The position numbers and the translations under genes are program-made. A DNA stretch of 57,990 nucleotides from Gammaproteobacteria bacterium (lineage in GTDB: Bacteria > Pseudomonadota > Gammaproteobacteria > Pseudomonadales > Azotimanducaceae). The stretch's first letter is position 1. The number at the start of each line of letters is the position of its first letter. This document shows positions 24,290-32,900 of this stretch, piece after piece. The stretch lies in the NCBI GenBank assembly GCA_003247835.1, contig QJYB01000070.1, positions 1-57,990 of the forward strand, written 5' to 3'. The notes beneath the pieces are model-generated. The model had not been told where the DNA came from. It searched no databases and saw nothing but the letters and a program-made list of their open reading frames with translations.

Positions 24290-25116
24290 GCTCCGGGATG
24301 CCCGGGCAGGGACTCACCTTCAGCAGCGAAATGTGGCAGCAGCGGTTCGCGGGCTGGGGGTGGACTGACTTTCAGGACCTGTGGACGATCGATGCGGATA
24401 CGGTGGAACCGGCCAACGTGCGTCGCGGCGGCTGGAGCTCGGTCGTTCGCTTCGAAGCGCCCGATGGCAGTGCGTACTATCTGAAACGCCAGCAGGATCA
24501 CGATTTCCGCGTCTGGCGGGGCGGGCTCAGACGCATGCCCACCGTGGTGCGCGAGTGGCAGGTGGGCATCGATTTCCGCGCGCTTGCCATCGACACGGCA
24601 GAACCGGTCTGTCTCGGCCTGGATAACACGGAACGCTCCCGGGGGTTGCTCGTCACAGTGGCGCTGGATCAGCATCGGTCGCTCACCGATGTCCTTCAGC
24701 AGTCGGCGCTGACAACGGAAACCCGTCGTCAGCTCTGGTGGACGCTGGCCGACACGGTGCGGCGTATTCATGACCGGGGATACCGTCACAACTGTCTCTA
24801 TGGCCAGCACGTTCTGGTCCGGCAGTCCGAGGCGGGCTGGGAGTGCTGCTTCATCGATCTGGAGAAGGCGTCGCGAACCCGGCGTCGCCAGCGGGCGATC
24901 ATTGCCGACCTCAGCGCACTCGATCGGCACACCGACGACATGAGCACCCGGGATCGGCACTGGTTCTGGGACCGCTACTTCGCCGATCTGCCGCTGCCTG
25001 CCCGTCGCCGACTGCTGAAAATCCTGGCGAAGCGGACGGCAGTTCGGGGCGTTGATCAGTACATCCGTGATTGTGAAGCCGGCCGCCGTGGCGAGGCGAA
25101 CGCCGGCGGCCGTTGA
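24286..25116 (+). CDS. lipopolysaccharide-kinase-like protein (InaA/WaaP family)
   Basis: A 276-residue protein from GTG 24286, overlapping the methyltransferase stop. SSVVRFEAPDGSAYYLKRQ contains the ATP-binding lysine, RIHDRGYRHNCLYGQHVLV is the catalytic-loop equivalent, and CCFIDLEKASRTRRR holds the metal-binding DLE of the InaA/WaaP kinase group. Members phosphorylate LPS core sugars or are induced by weak acids. Together with the methyltransferase and the cysDNC genes this points to modification of an envelope glycan, but no sulfotransferase is in the window. Length and order of motifs are normal for the family. Confidence 0.87.
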   Translation: MSSGMPGQGLTFSSEMWQQRFAGWGWTDFQDLWTIDADTVEPANVRRGGWSSVVRFEAPDGSAYYLKRQQDHDFRVWRGGLRRMPTVVREWQVGIDFRALAIDTAEPVCLGLDNTERSRGLLVTVALDQHRSLTDVLQQSALTTETRRQLWWTLADTVRRIHDRGYRHNCLYGQHVLVRQSEAGWECCFIDLEKASRTRRRQRAIIADLSALDRHTDDMSTRDRHWFWDRYFADLPLPARRRLLKILAKRTAVRGVDQYIRDCEAGRRGEANAGGR

Positions 25117-25199
25117 GCAGGCGGCAATCTCATCGGAGTTGCGTGACCGGAGGCGGGTTGAAACAATCCGGCCGCCTTGAAAACCGATCCGGAATCCCG

Positions 25200-26051
25200 A
25201 TGCGTTCAATCATCCTCAGCTGCTTGCTACTGTCCTGCCTGATGGTCCCCGAAGCTGTCCATGCCGTCGAGGAAGGTGCAGAGGGGGATGCGACGTTCGA
25301 GCGGCCGCTGATCGCCCGGCCCGCGACGACGACCCGGAAATTGAACATGGATGTCTACGGGACCTACGTCGACGGGCTGGCGCTGCAGGAAGCGAAGGAT
25401 TTCAGGGGCTGGACGGTCGGTCTGGACTTCACGTTGCCGATCAGCCGGTGGATGCAGCTGCGTCTCCTGATGCCGGTGCGTACCGAGGGAAAGGCAGTGA
25501 TCACCGCCGGTGATATCGACAGCGACATCAAGGGCTGGAGCGGGATCTTCGATTTCGGCACGCTGTTCTTCGAGCACCAGCTGACCGGCCGGGACGGCGG
25601 CCCAGGCCGCTTCGCCTACTCTCTCGGGCTGGGCTGGCGAACGGGCGTGCTCGAGACCGACACGCCGGACAAGTACAACCATCAGGGACGCAACGCCCTT
25701 CTCGGTGTCCGCTACGAGCGACGCTTCAGCGGGGGCAGTACGGCGCTGCTGGACGCTCAGTACCGGTACTACGAGGTGAGCGACGACCTCAATCCGGCCA
25801 GCCTGCACCATGACACATTCAATTTCATCCGACTGACGGGCACATGGATGGGCCCCAGACGGGGTGTCTTCAGACCTGCGGTGGAACTCAACTCGGAGTT
25901 CGTGCCAAAGGGCTACATCGCGCTATCGATTGTCCCGGAAGTCTTTTTTCGTCCAGCGAATGCATTCGAGATCAAGGTCGGTGTCGCAGCGGGATTGACT
26001 TCCGATGCGCCTGACTGGGGGACGGAGATGCGCGCGACGATCCTGTTCTGA
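25200..26051 (+). CDS. predicted outer-membrane beta-barrel protein
   Basis: A 283-residue protein from ATG 25200. A signal peptide (MRSIILSCLLLSCLM, probable cleavage after AVHA near 22) is followed by a mature part made of alternating polar and hydrophobic strands with aromatic girdles, such as WTVGLDFTLPISRWMQLRLL and FAYSLGLGWRTGVLE. It ends in DWGTEMRATILF; a terminal phenylalanine is the usual BAM-targeting signal. About 10-12 strands are plausible. The family is not recognised. It lies 83 bases after the InaA-like gene, so it could belong to the same transcript, and converges on the rhodanese gene seven bases away. Confidence 0.75.
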   Translation: MRSIILSCLLLSCLMVPEAVHAVEEGAEGDATFERPLIARPATTTRKLNMDVYGTYVDGLALQEAKDFRGWTVGLDFTLPISRWMQLRLLMPVRTEGKAVITAGDIDSDIKGWSGIFDFGTLFFEHQLTGRDGGPGRFAYSLGLGWRTGVLETDTPDKYNHQGRNALLGVRYERRFSGGSTALLDAQYRYYEVSDDLNPASLHHDTFNFIRLTGTWMGPRRGVFRPAVELNSEFVPKGYIALSIVPEVFFRPANAFEIKVGVAAGLTSDAPDWGTEMRATILF

Positions 26052-26058
26052 TACCCGG

Positions 26059-26460
26059 TCAGGATTTCCGCTCGACGGTCTCGACGCTGTAGCCTGCATC
26101 CGACCAGGCGCGAAAGCCTCCGCCGATGTGGCAGACGTTTTCAAGACCCATACGCTGCACCGTCTGGGTCGCCAGCGCCGAACGCCAGCCGCTCTGGCAG
26201 TAGAAAACGAACCGTTTGCCGCTGCCGAAAACGTCCTTGAAGTAGGGACTCTCCGGGTCGATCCAGAACTCGAGCATGCCCCGGCCGGCATGAAAGGCGC
26301 CCGGGATCTTACCCTCGCGCTGCAGCTCGCGGACGTCGCGGATGTCCACGAACTGGACGTCCTCGTCGCCGAGCAGGGCAGAGGCCGTCTCCGGCGTAAT
26401 CGTTTCTATCTCCGCTTCCGCCGCTTCGAGCAGCGCCTTGTAGCCGACTTTCAGTGCCAA
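26059..26460 (-). CDS. single-domain rhodanese-like protein
   Basis: A 133-residue protein from ATG 26460. The rhodanese fold is recognisable by VQFVDIRDVRELQREGKIPG, the active-site loop FYCQSGWRSALA with its cysteine, and GGFRAWSDAGY at the end. Proteins with a six-residue active loop like CQSGWR transfer sulfane sulfur; the physiological acceptor is unknown. There is a hydrophobic helix upstream of the domain but no signal peptide, so it is cytoplasmic. It is a lone gene facing the outer-membrane gene. Confidence 0.9.
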   Translation of the reverse strand: MALKVGYKALLEAAEAEIETITPETASALLGDEDVQFVDIRDVRELQREGKIPGAFHAGRGMLEFWIDPESPYFKDVFGSGKRFVFYCQSGWRSALATQTVQRMGLENVCHIGGGFRAWSDAGYSVETVERKS

Positions 26461-26543
26461 ATCCTTCTCGCCTCACCGGTAGAAATGAGAGCTCTTTATA
26501 ACTCCGAACGATGGCCTTGGACAGCCGCCGGCGCCTCCCCGGG

Positions 26544-26562
26544 GCAGAAACCGCGTTTCTGC
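26544..26562. repeat. perfect 8-bp inverted repeat upstream of the rhodanese gene
   Basis: GCAGAAAC, a three-base centre CGC, then GTTTCTGC. It lies about 84 bases upstream of the rhodanese start on the minus strand and 139 bases upstream of the small gene at 26701. No T-run follows on either strand, so a protein-binding operator is more likely than a terminator. The rest of 26461-26700 includes an AT-rich patch (about 26596-26640) that could contain the promoter of the 26701 gene. Confidence 0.6.
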
Positions 26563-26700
26563 GGCACATCCGGGCGCGGTCGAAACGATCCTTTCAATCC
26601 AGTAAATAAATAGCTAAATCAGATAGATAGAGACAAGGATCAGTTTCTGGCACGGATTCTGAAGGGCTGCAGCTGACGAGATAGCGCAATCGAGAGACTT

Positions 26701-26904
26701 ATGAGCTACCCAGTTGCCAGAAACTATCCCGAGCAGTTCGCCACCACACCGGACCTGCTGCACGTCGTCATCCCCCGCGCCGAGATCGTTGCGGAGATGA
26801 CGCGTCGCGGCGAGGACGAGACACTCAATGACGTCTGCCTGGCCGTGGCGGTCGTGGCAGACGTCATCGGCAGCGCCATGGAGAGCGCGAACGCCGGTTT
26901 CTAG
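26701..26904 (+). CDS. small protein of unknown function
   Basis: A 67-residue protein from ATG 26701, with GAGAG just upstream and an AT-rich candidate promoter region about 60-100 bases upstream. The sequence has normal protein composition: LLHVVIPRAEIVAEMTRRGE followed by a hydrophobic, Ala/Val-rich helix (CLAVAVVADVIGSAMESA). This helix is too polar at its ends to be a certain membrane anchor. Its TAG stop and the TAG of the opposing enoyl-CoA hydratase share the CTAG palindrome at 26901-26904. I do not recognise a family. Confidence 0.55.
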   Translation: MSYPVARNYPEQFATTPDLLHVVIPRAEIVAEMTRRGEDETLNDVCLAVAVVADVIGSAMESANAGF

Positions 26905-27671
26905 CGCCCCTTCCAGTTGGGGGGCCGCTTCTCGGCAAAGGCCTTCGGACCCTCGATGAAATCCTCGCTTTTCACCATCGCCTTCACCGAGTCGTAGGAG
27001 GCGGCCATGGACTCTTCCAGCGATCCCATGGACAGTGACCGGTAGACCACGTCCTTGCTGGCCCGAATGGAGAGCGGTGCGCAGGCGAGAATCTGATCCA
27101 CCCAGCGCCCGGTGGCCGCCATCAGCTGATCGTGCGGCACCACCTCGTTGACGAATCCCAGCTCACGACCTTCCTCCGCAGTCACGTGACGACCGGTGAG
27201 GATCATACCGAGTGCCCGCTTCGCACCGATCTGGCGGGGCAGGCGATTCAGACCGCCCGCCAGAGCCGCGAGACCGACCTTGGGCTCGGGCAGGGCGAAC
27301 ATAGCCTTGTCCGAGGCAATGATCAGATCGCAGGCGAGTGCGATCTCGAACCCGCCGCCCATGGCGACGCCGTTGACCGCCGCGATCACGGGCTTGTTCA
27401 GATCGAATCGTGAGGTGAGCCCGGCGAAGCCGCGCGGCATCGGTACCCGTTCACCACCCTCGGCCTGGTAACGCAGGTCGTTGCCGGCACTGAAGCCCCG
27501 ACCGCTGCCGGTGATCACGGCGACCCACAGATCATCGTCTGCCGCGAACTCGTCGAAGACTTCGCCGAGCTCCGCATTGGCGGGCGGGTGCAGCGCGTTC
27601 AGCCGATCCGGTCGGTTCAGCGTGACGGTCATGACGTGGTTTTCTTTGTCAACGAGACAGTATTCGGGCAT
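26901..27671 (-). CDS. enoyl-CoA hydratase/isomerase family protein
   Basis: A 256-residue crotonase-fold enzyme from ATG 27671 with GGGGGA upstream. SAGNDLRYQAEGGERV is the first oxyanion-hole region, AAVNGVAMGGGFEIALACDL the second, and LPEPKVGLAALAGGLNRLPR carries the glutamate position normally used for catalysis. GSLEESMAASYDSVKAMVKSEDF and EGPKAFAEKRPPNWKGR close the protein as in carnitinyl-CoA-dehydratase-like members. It should hydrate an unsaturated acyl-CoA; the substrate is unknown. It follows the histidine-phosphatase gene by 25 bases on the same strand. Confidence 0.93.
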   Translation of the reverse strand: MPEYCLVDKENHVMTVTLNRPDRLNALHPPANAELGEVFDEFAADDDLWVAVITGSGRGFSAGNDLRYQAEGGERVPMPRGFAGLTSRFDLNKPVIAAVNGVAMGGGFEIALACDLIIASDKAMFALPEPKVGLAALAGGLNRLPRQIGAKRALGMILTGRHVTAEEGRELGFVNEVVPHDQLMAATGRWVDQILACAPLSIRASKDVVYRSLSMGSLEESMAASYDSVKAMVKSEDFIEGPKAFAEKRPPNWKGR

Positions 27672-27696
27672 CAGATTTTTCCCCCTGGTTCCGCGG

Positions 27697-28299
27697 TCAG
27701 AGATGGCCGGTTGCGTTGAAGAAGTTAACGTAGGGCGAAGGAGAAAGCATCAGTTCCGTCAGGCTGCAGTTTGCGACCTGGTAGTCCGTCCAACGCCTCG
27801 CGTCCCCGCTCAGCAGGGATCCCAGCGCGGCGCCCAGGGCGGCACCGTGGCCGACCACCAGCACCCGCTCGTCGTCCACGTGGCTCTGGTGGATGTGCCG
27901 GAGCGCCGCCACGGTTCTCATTGCAACCGCATTCAGGGACTCGCCGGCCGGTGGCGCGAAGTCCGGGTCCTTCACTATTCGCGCGAAGAAGTCGTGGGTC
28001 CCGGCCAGATCGGCGAAACGCATGTCTTCCCAGTCGCCCAGGTCGTATTCCCGGAGATCCGTGACGACTTCCGGCACGACACCCAGGCGTCTGCCCACCG
28101 TCTCGGCGGTCTGCAGGCAGCGCCTGAGCGGACTGGAGTAGATCGCGGTGACGGCGGGGTAGGCGGCCGCAATATGCCTGGCCGTGCGCCGGATCTCGAC
28201 GCGGCCGCGCCAGTCCGGCGGGCTGTCCGTGGAGCCGTGCCATCGGCCAAGGCGGTTTGCCCGGACACGGCCGTGTCGTAGTAGAAGCAGAGCAGCCAT
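27697..28299 (-). CDS. histidine phosphatase family protein
   Basis: A 200-residue protein taken from the ATG at 28299, giving MAALLLLRHGRVRANRLGRW. The phosphorylated histidine is in LLRHG, IYSSPLRRCLQTAE is the second conserved arginine block, and VLVVGHGAALGAAL supplies the second histidine. The 32 residues upstream in the longer frame are Arg-rich and unlike the family. Such enzymes include phosphoglycerate-mutase-like phosphatases such as CobC and SixA types; the substrate is not deducible. It is divergent from apbE. Confidence 0.87.
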   Translation of the reverse strand: MAALLLLRHGRVRANRLGRWHGSTDSPPDWRGRVEIRRTARHIAAAYPAVTAIYSSPLRRCLQTAETVGRRLGVVPEVVTDLREYDLGDWEDMRFADLAGTHDFFARIVKDPDFAPPAGESLNAVAMRTVAALRHIHQSHVDDERVLVVGHGAALGAALGSLLSGDARRWTDYQVANCSLTELMLSPSPYVNFFNATGHL

Positions 28300-28431
28300 T
28301 CGCGTCGGTGAATTCCCGTCCGATGGCCAGGTCGGGAACGACCGGCCGTTCAATCGGATGATATAGTGCGGCCGGCATCGCCGGACCGCGGCCATTCTGC
28401 GGGATCCGGCACGTATCCGGAAGTTCTGGAG

Positions 28432-29514
28432 TTGCTGAGCATCGGCGTCTCTCCTGAAATCTCTTCTGACGAAGCGTCTGCGGCCGGATGGTCCCGGAAA
28501 GTTGGGACTCTATGTGCGGGTGCGACGCTCGCGGTTCTGCTCGCGGCCTGCCAGCAGGCACCTGAATATCTGACGCTGGAAGGCCCGACCATGGGGACTT
28601 ACTACCGGATCACGGCCCGCTGTCCGGGAGTGCGGGCGCAGGCCGTTTCCCATGAGGTGGAGACGACGCTGTCGACGGTCAACGGCGAGATGTCGACCTA
28701 TCAGTCGGACTCCGAGCTTTCCCGTTTCAATCAGGCGCCCGTCGACGTCTGGCTGCCGGCGTCGGCGGAGCTGCGGACGGTCATTCGTACGGCGCTCGAG
28801 ATAAGCGTCCTGTCGGATGGCGCCTTCGACGTGACCGTTGGCCCACTTGTCAATCTTTGGGGATTCGGGCCGGATGGAACCATTTCCCGCTCGCCGTCCG
28901 CGGCAGCCATCGAGGGTGCGCTGCAGCGGGTCGGCAGCCGCTATCTGGAACTGGACGACGATCTGGGGGAGCTGCGGAAGCGGAAAGCGCTGTACGTCGA
29001 TCTGTCGGCCATCGCCAAGGGATACGGTGTCGACCGCGTCGCCGCGCAGCTGACCTCGCTCGGTTGCACGGATCATCTGGTTGACGTCGGGGGCGAGGTT
29101 GCGAGCCGTGGGCAGAGCCCGGCTGGACACGCATGGCGCATAGGCATCGAGGTGCCGGATCCGGAGACGTTCGGCGCCGTGCAGCGGATCGTTCCCATCA
29201 GCGACATGGCGGTCGCTACATCGGGGGACTACCGGAATTTTCTGGACCTGGAGGACGGTCGTCGGGTATCTCATACGGTGGATCCGAGGACCGGATCACC
29301 CGTCTTCCACGATCTGGCCTCGGTGACGGTTCTGGCCAGCTCCGCCATGTGGGCGGATGGTCTGGCAACCGCCCTCAACGTGCTGGGCCCGGAGGAAGGT
29401 CTGGCACTTGCAGAACGCCAGGGTCTCGCTGCCGTGTTTCTGATCCGGCGGGCGGATGGATTCGAAGAGCGGTATACTACTGCCATGCGTAACTATCTGG
29501 ACGCGCACCCATGA
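28432..29514 (+). CDS. apbE: FAD:protein FMN transferase, lipoprotein (ApbE)
   Basis: ApbE attaches FMN to threonine or serine of target proteins such as NqrB/NqrC, using FAD, in the periplasm. The lipobox LLAAC predicts lipidation. GPTMGTYYRI, the FDVTVGPLVNLWGFGP stretch, YVDLSAIAKGYGVDRVA, DHLVDVGGEVASRG and the SHTVDPRTGSPV metal/flavin motif are present. Start choice is uncertain: a GTG at 28366 lies inside a possible -10 (TATAGT) and gives 61 residues before the lipid cysteine, while TTG 28432 gives 39; the latter is listed. The next gene, nqrM, starts four bases before its stop, supporting an NQR-maturation pair. Confidence 0.9.
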   Translation: MLSIGVSPEISSDEASAAGWSRKVGTLCAGATLAVLLAACQQAPEYLTLEGPTMGTYYRITARCPGVRAQAVSHEVETTLSTVNGEMSTYQSDSELSRFNQAPVDVWLPASAELRTVIRTALEISVLSDGAFDVTVGPLVNLWGFGPDGTISRSPSAAAIEGALQRVGSRYLELDDDLGELRKRKALYVDLSAIAKGYGVDRVAAQLTSLGCTDHLVDVGGEVASRGQSPAGHAWRIGIEVPDPETFGAVQRIVPISDMAVATSGDYRNFLDLEDGRRVSHTVDPRTGSPVFHDLASVTVLASSAMWADGLATALNVLGPEEGLALAERQGLAAVFLIRRADGFEERYTTAMRNYLDAHP

Positions 29515-29747
29515 TGACCATCGTCCTGTCTTTCCTGATCATGCTGCTCGTTGTAGGAGGAATGGCCATCGGCGTGGTTTTCGGCCGCAAGCCGATCACA
29601 GGCAGCTGCGGCGGTATGAAGGCGCTGGGTATGGACGTCTCCTGCGAAATCTGCGGTGGCGATCCGGCGCGGTGTGAGACGTCCGAGCCGCGGGCGCGGT
29701 CGGGTGCCGCTACCGGCGGTGCCCTGTTCTACCGCGCGGATGACTGA
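29511..29747 (+). CDS. nqrM: Na+-NQR maturation protein NqrM
   Basis: A 78-residue membrane-anchored protein (MMTIVLSFLIMLLVVGGMAI as the helix) followed by a small cysteine motif: GSCGGMKALG, then CEICGGDPARC. This four-cysteine arrangement is the DUF539/NqrM signature; NqrM is required for building the Fe site of the Na+-translocating NADH:quinone reductase. It overlaps apbE by four bases (ATGA). The nqrABCDEF genes are not in the window. Confidence 0.93.
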   Translation: MMTIVLSFLIMLLVVGGMAIGVVFGRKPITGSCGGMKALGMDVSCEICGGDPARCETSEPRARSGAATGGALFYRADD

Positions 29748-29801
29748 TCGTCCGGGCGGAATTCCCAGGCTTTTTCTTCACAACTTCCGGCGTAACGAGG
29801 C

Positions 29802-31028
29802 GTGACCCGAGCCGTCGCTCTCGAGCTTGGTGCGCGCTATGCCCTTTCCCGGCGCAGCGCCATTTCGTTCATCAGCTTCGTAGCGGTTGCAGGCCTGGCA
29901 CTCAGCGTGGCTGTGCTTGTCATCGTCGTGTCGGTGATCAATGGCATGGAGCGTGAGCTCAAGGACAGGATCTTCGGGATGCTGCCACACCTGACACTGC
30001 ACGGTCGTTCGCCGTTCGTGGCGGATCCGCAGGACATCGCGAGGATCGGGTCCCTGAGCGGTGTCGAGGGTGTCGCCCCGCTGATTCAGCAGGCCGGACT
30101 TGCCACCGTCGGGGACCGGGTTGCCGGCGTGGTGATCACGGGGATCGATGCGGACTACGGAGCGGTTTCCGATGTGTTCCGCTATCTGGAACCAGGAGCG
30201 GGTGATCTGCGTCCCGGGAGCTTCGACGCGTTGCTCGGGGCAGGAGTTGCGCGTCAGCTTGGTGTCGTCGTGGGGGATCGGGTTTCTCTCGTCATGCCCA
30301 GCGCCACCGTCACGCCAGCCGGACTCTTTCCCCGCCAGAAACGATTCACGGTTCGCGGGATCGTCCGGTCCCGCTCCGAGGTGGACGCCCGTTCCGTCTA
30401 CGTGCACGAGGAGGACGCCCGGCGGCTTTTCCGGCTGGGTAATCGGATACAGGGTTATCAGATCCGTGTTGCCGATCTCTTTGCGGTGGACGATGTGGCG
30501 CGTAGGGCGCTGGAAGTTCTCGAACCCGGCCGTTTCTTCGCGAGAACCTGGCAGAACACCTATGGCCCCATCTACCACGCGATCCGGGTTCAGAAAACCA
30601 CCATGTTCGTGTTGCTGTCATTCCTGGTTGCGGTTGCAGCGTTCAACCTCGTTTCTACGCTTGTCATGGTCGTGGATCAGCGGCGGGGCGACGTAGCCAT
30701 ACTGCGTACGCTGGGAAGCGATGGCGGAACCGTCGTCTGGGCATTTCTGCTCCTCGGTACGACGCTCGGCATCATCGGTATCCTGGCCGGGCTGGCCGCA
30801 GGCAGTCTTGTTGCAGCGATGTTGCCGGGTCTGTACGGCTGGGTCAGCAGCACGTTTTCTCTGGAGCTCATGAGCCAGTACTTCGTGAGCTACCTGCCGG
30901 TGGAAATCCGGGTGCTGGACCTGGCAGGCATTGCTCTGACCGCACTGGCACTGTCGATGCTGAGCACGCTCTACCCCGCGTGGCGGGCCGTACATCTCAA
31001 ACCCTCGGAAGTCCTGGCGCATGAGTGA
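29802..31028 (+). CDS. lolC: lipoprotein-releasing ABC transporter permease (LolC position)
   Basis: A 408-residue permease from GTG 29802, with AACGAGGC upstream. Four membrane helices (one near residues 22-45, three at the C-terminus) flank a large periplasmic domain. SVINGMERELKDRIFGMLPH is typical of LolC/LolE, which extract outer-membrane lipoproteins from the inner membrane and hand them to LolA. It overlaps lolD by eight bases. LolC and LolE assignments are by position. Confidence 0.9.
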   Translation: MTRAVALELGARYALSRRSAISFISFVAVAGLALSVAVLVIVVSVINGMERELKDRIFGMLPHLTLHGRSPFVADPQDIARIGSLSGVEGVAPLIQQAGLATVGDRVAGVVITGIDADYGAVSDVFRYLEPGAGDLRPGSFDALLGAGVARQLGVVVGDRVSLVMPSATVTPAGLFPRQKRFTVRGIVRSRSEVDARSVYVHEEDARRLFRLGNRIQGYQIRVADLFAVDDVARRALEVLEPGRFFARTWQNTYGPIYHAIRVQKTTMFVLLSFLVAVAAFNLVSTLVMVVDQRRGDVAILRTLGSDGGTVVWAFLLLGTTLGIIGILAGLAAGSLVAAMLPGLYGWVSSTFSLELMSQYFVSYLPVEIRVLDLAGIALTALALSMLSTLYPAWRAVHLKPSEVLAHE

Positions 31029-31692
31029 CGTGCTGCGCGCGGTGGGATTGAAGAAAACCTATCACCAGGGGGCACAGGTGGTGCGCGTGCTCGACGGGGT
31101 GGACTTCGGGATCCAGCGGGGTGAGCGGGTAGCAATCGTCGGTCGCTCCGGCGCCGGCAAGAGCACGCTGCTGCACATTCTGGCCGGCCTCGATGAGCCC
31201 GATGAGGGAGAAGTGTGGGTGGCCGGGTGCAACCTGACATCGCTGAATGCCGCAGGTCGTGCGGCGCTGCGCAATGCCCACATGGGTTTCGTATACCAGT
31301 TCCATCACCTGCTGCCCGAGTTCAGCGCTCAGGAAAACGTGGCCATGCCGCTGCGACTGGGGGGCTCGGGAGCGGCCGACGCCATGGCGGCTGCTGCTGC
31401 CCTGCTCGAGCGGGTAGGGCTCGGAGAACGCCTCACGCACAGACCGGCGGCACTGTCTGGGGGAGAACGTCAGCGCGTGGCCGTGGCGCGCGCACTGGTG
31501 ACCTCTCCGGACGTGGTGCTCGCCGATGAGCCCACCGGCAATCTGGATCGGGAAAATGCCGAGCAGGTGTTCAGCCTGATGTGCGAGCTATCCGACGAGC
31601 GTGGGATCAGCTTCGTGGTGGTGACGCACGACGGTGCCATGCTGGACGGTGTACATCGGATCCTGTCGCTGGTGGACGGCACGATTCGATGA
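31021..31692 (+). CDS. lolD: lipoprotein-releasing ABC transporter ATPase LolD
   Basis: A 223-residue ABC ATPase. Walker A is GRSGAGKSTLLHILAGLDEP, the signature LSGGERQRVAVARAL, Walker B VVLADEPTGNLD, with the H-loop VVVTHD. Length and the GFVYQFHHLLPEFSAQENVA Q-loop match LolD/MacB-type ATPases. It energises the LolC/LolE heterodimer. It overlaps both neighbours (8 and 4 bases), so the three-gene transcript is tightly coupled. Confidence 0.96.
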   Translation: MSDVLRAVGLKKTYHQGAQVVRVLDGVDFGIQRGERVAIVGRSGAGKSTLLHILAGLDEPDEGEVWVAGCNLTSLNAAGRAALRNAHMGFVYQFHHLLPEFSAQENVAMPLRLGGSGAADAMAAAAALLERVGLGERLTHRPAALSGGERQRVAVARALVTSPDVVLADEPTGNLDRENAEQVFSLMCELSDERGISFVVVTHDGAMLDGVHRILSLVDGTIR

Positions 31693-32900
31693 GCAGTTCC
31701 GTCGCCTGGTATCTGGCGGTCAGATATCTGCGTACACGGCGGAAACAGTTTGCCGCCTTCATCACCTGGATCTCGCTGGCCGGTCTCACCCTCGGCGTGC
31801 TGGTGCTGACCGTGGTCCTTTCGGTAATGAACGGCTTCGATCACGAGCTCAGGACACGGATCCTCGGCACGGTGCCGCACGTGCTGCTGCAGGGTCTGAA
31901 GCGATCCGACCCCCGGATGGCGGAGATACTTTCTCTACCTGGCGTAACGGGCGGCTACGACTTCTTCATGGGTCATGGCATGTTGACCTCCAGTGGTGTC
32001 GTCAATCCGGTGACGGTCTACGGCCTCGACCCGACGGATGCCTCAGCTCTGCAGACGTTCAGCGAACATGCTGTGCAGGGTGATCCGCGATCGCTGGAAG
32101 GTCGGGGTCGGGAGATTCTGCTCGGCGAGCCGCTCGCCGCACGCTTCGGCCTGATACCCGGTGATACGGTGGTGCTGATCGTCTCGGAACCCGGGCCTTC
32201 GGGCCTCACGCCGCGGCTGCAGCCGTACCATCTCATCGGCACCTTCGAAATCGGGGCCGAGCTGGATTACACGCTGGCCGTGATGGCGATGGAAGATTTT
32301 CCGGTTGCGGACCTCGCCTCGGCCGGGAGCGTCGGCGTCCGCCTGACGCTCGAGGATCCGCTGCTTGCCGACCGGGTGTCCCGTAACATCCTGAACCGGT
32401 TTCCGGATCTCGAGGTCGAGAGCTGGACCGACACGTATGGTGAGCTCTTTCAGGCCGTTCGTCTCGAGAAGGTGATGATGTTCCTCATTCTGCTCATGGT
32501 GGTGGCCGTGGCATCTTTCAACATCGTCTCGGGGCAGATGATGGTGGTGACGGACAAGCGCGCGGACATCGCCATACTCCGGACCATGGGTGCCGAGGGG
32601 CGGACGATCCTGCAGACGTTCCTGTTCCAGGGAGTGGTGATATCCGGCGCGGGCATCGTCGTCGGTCTGCTTCTGGGTGTGCTGGTCTCACATCGGATCA
32701 CGGAGATCGTTGCCTGGATGAAGGCGTGGTTCGGCTTCGGCCTGCTGGATGGCACCTACTTCGTGGAGGTCCCGGTGCTGGTCCAGGGCGGCGATCTGGC
32801 CGTGATCGCTGCGCTGTCCGGCGTGCTCTGTCTGATTTCCGCTTGGCTCCCTGCCCGCCGCGCCGCCGGGCTGAACCCAGTCGAAGGCCTGCACTACTGA
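31689..32900 (+). CDS. lolE: lipoprotein-releasing ABC transporter permease (LolE position)
   Basis: A 403-residue permease starting at ATG 31689 within an ATGA overlap with lolD. LGVLVLTVVLSVMNGFDHEL and RTRILGTVPHVLLQG mark the Lol permease N-terminal helix and its continuation; the C-terminal helices include VVAVASFNIVSGQMMVVTDK, then DIAILRTMGA. Its stop overlaps the convergent DUF2062 gene by seven bases. Together with the two preceding genes it forms a complete LolCDE system, as expected for a bacterium with the many lipoproteins seen in the first 8 kb. Confidence 0.92.
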   Translation: MSSSVAWYLAVRYLRTRRKQFAAFITWISLAGLTLGVLVLTVVLSVMNGFDHELRTRILGTVPHVLLQGLKRSDPRMAEILSLPGVTGGYDFFMGHGMLTSSGVVNPVTVYGLDPTDASALQTFSEHAVQGDPRSLEGRGREILLGEPLAARFGLIPGDTVVLIVSEPGPSGLTPRLQPYHLIGTFEIGAELDYTLAVMAMEDFPVADLASAGSVGVRLTLEDPLLADRVSRNILNRFPDLEVESWTDTYGELFQAVRLEKVMMFLILLMVVAVASFNIVSGQMMVVTDKRADIAILRTMGAEGRTILQTFLFQGVVISGAGIVVGLLLGVLVSHRITEIVAWMKAWFGFGLLDGTYFVEVPVLVQGGDLAVIAALSGVLCLISAWLPARRAAGLNPVEGLHY

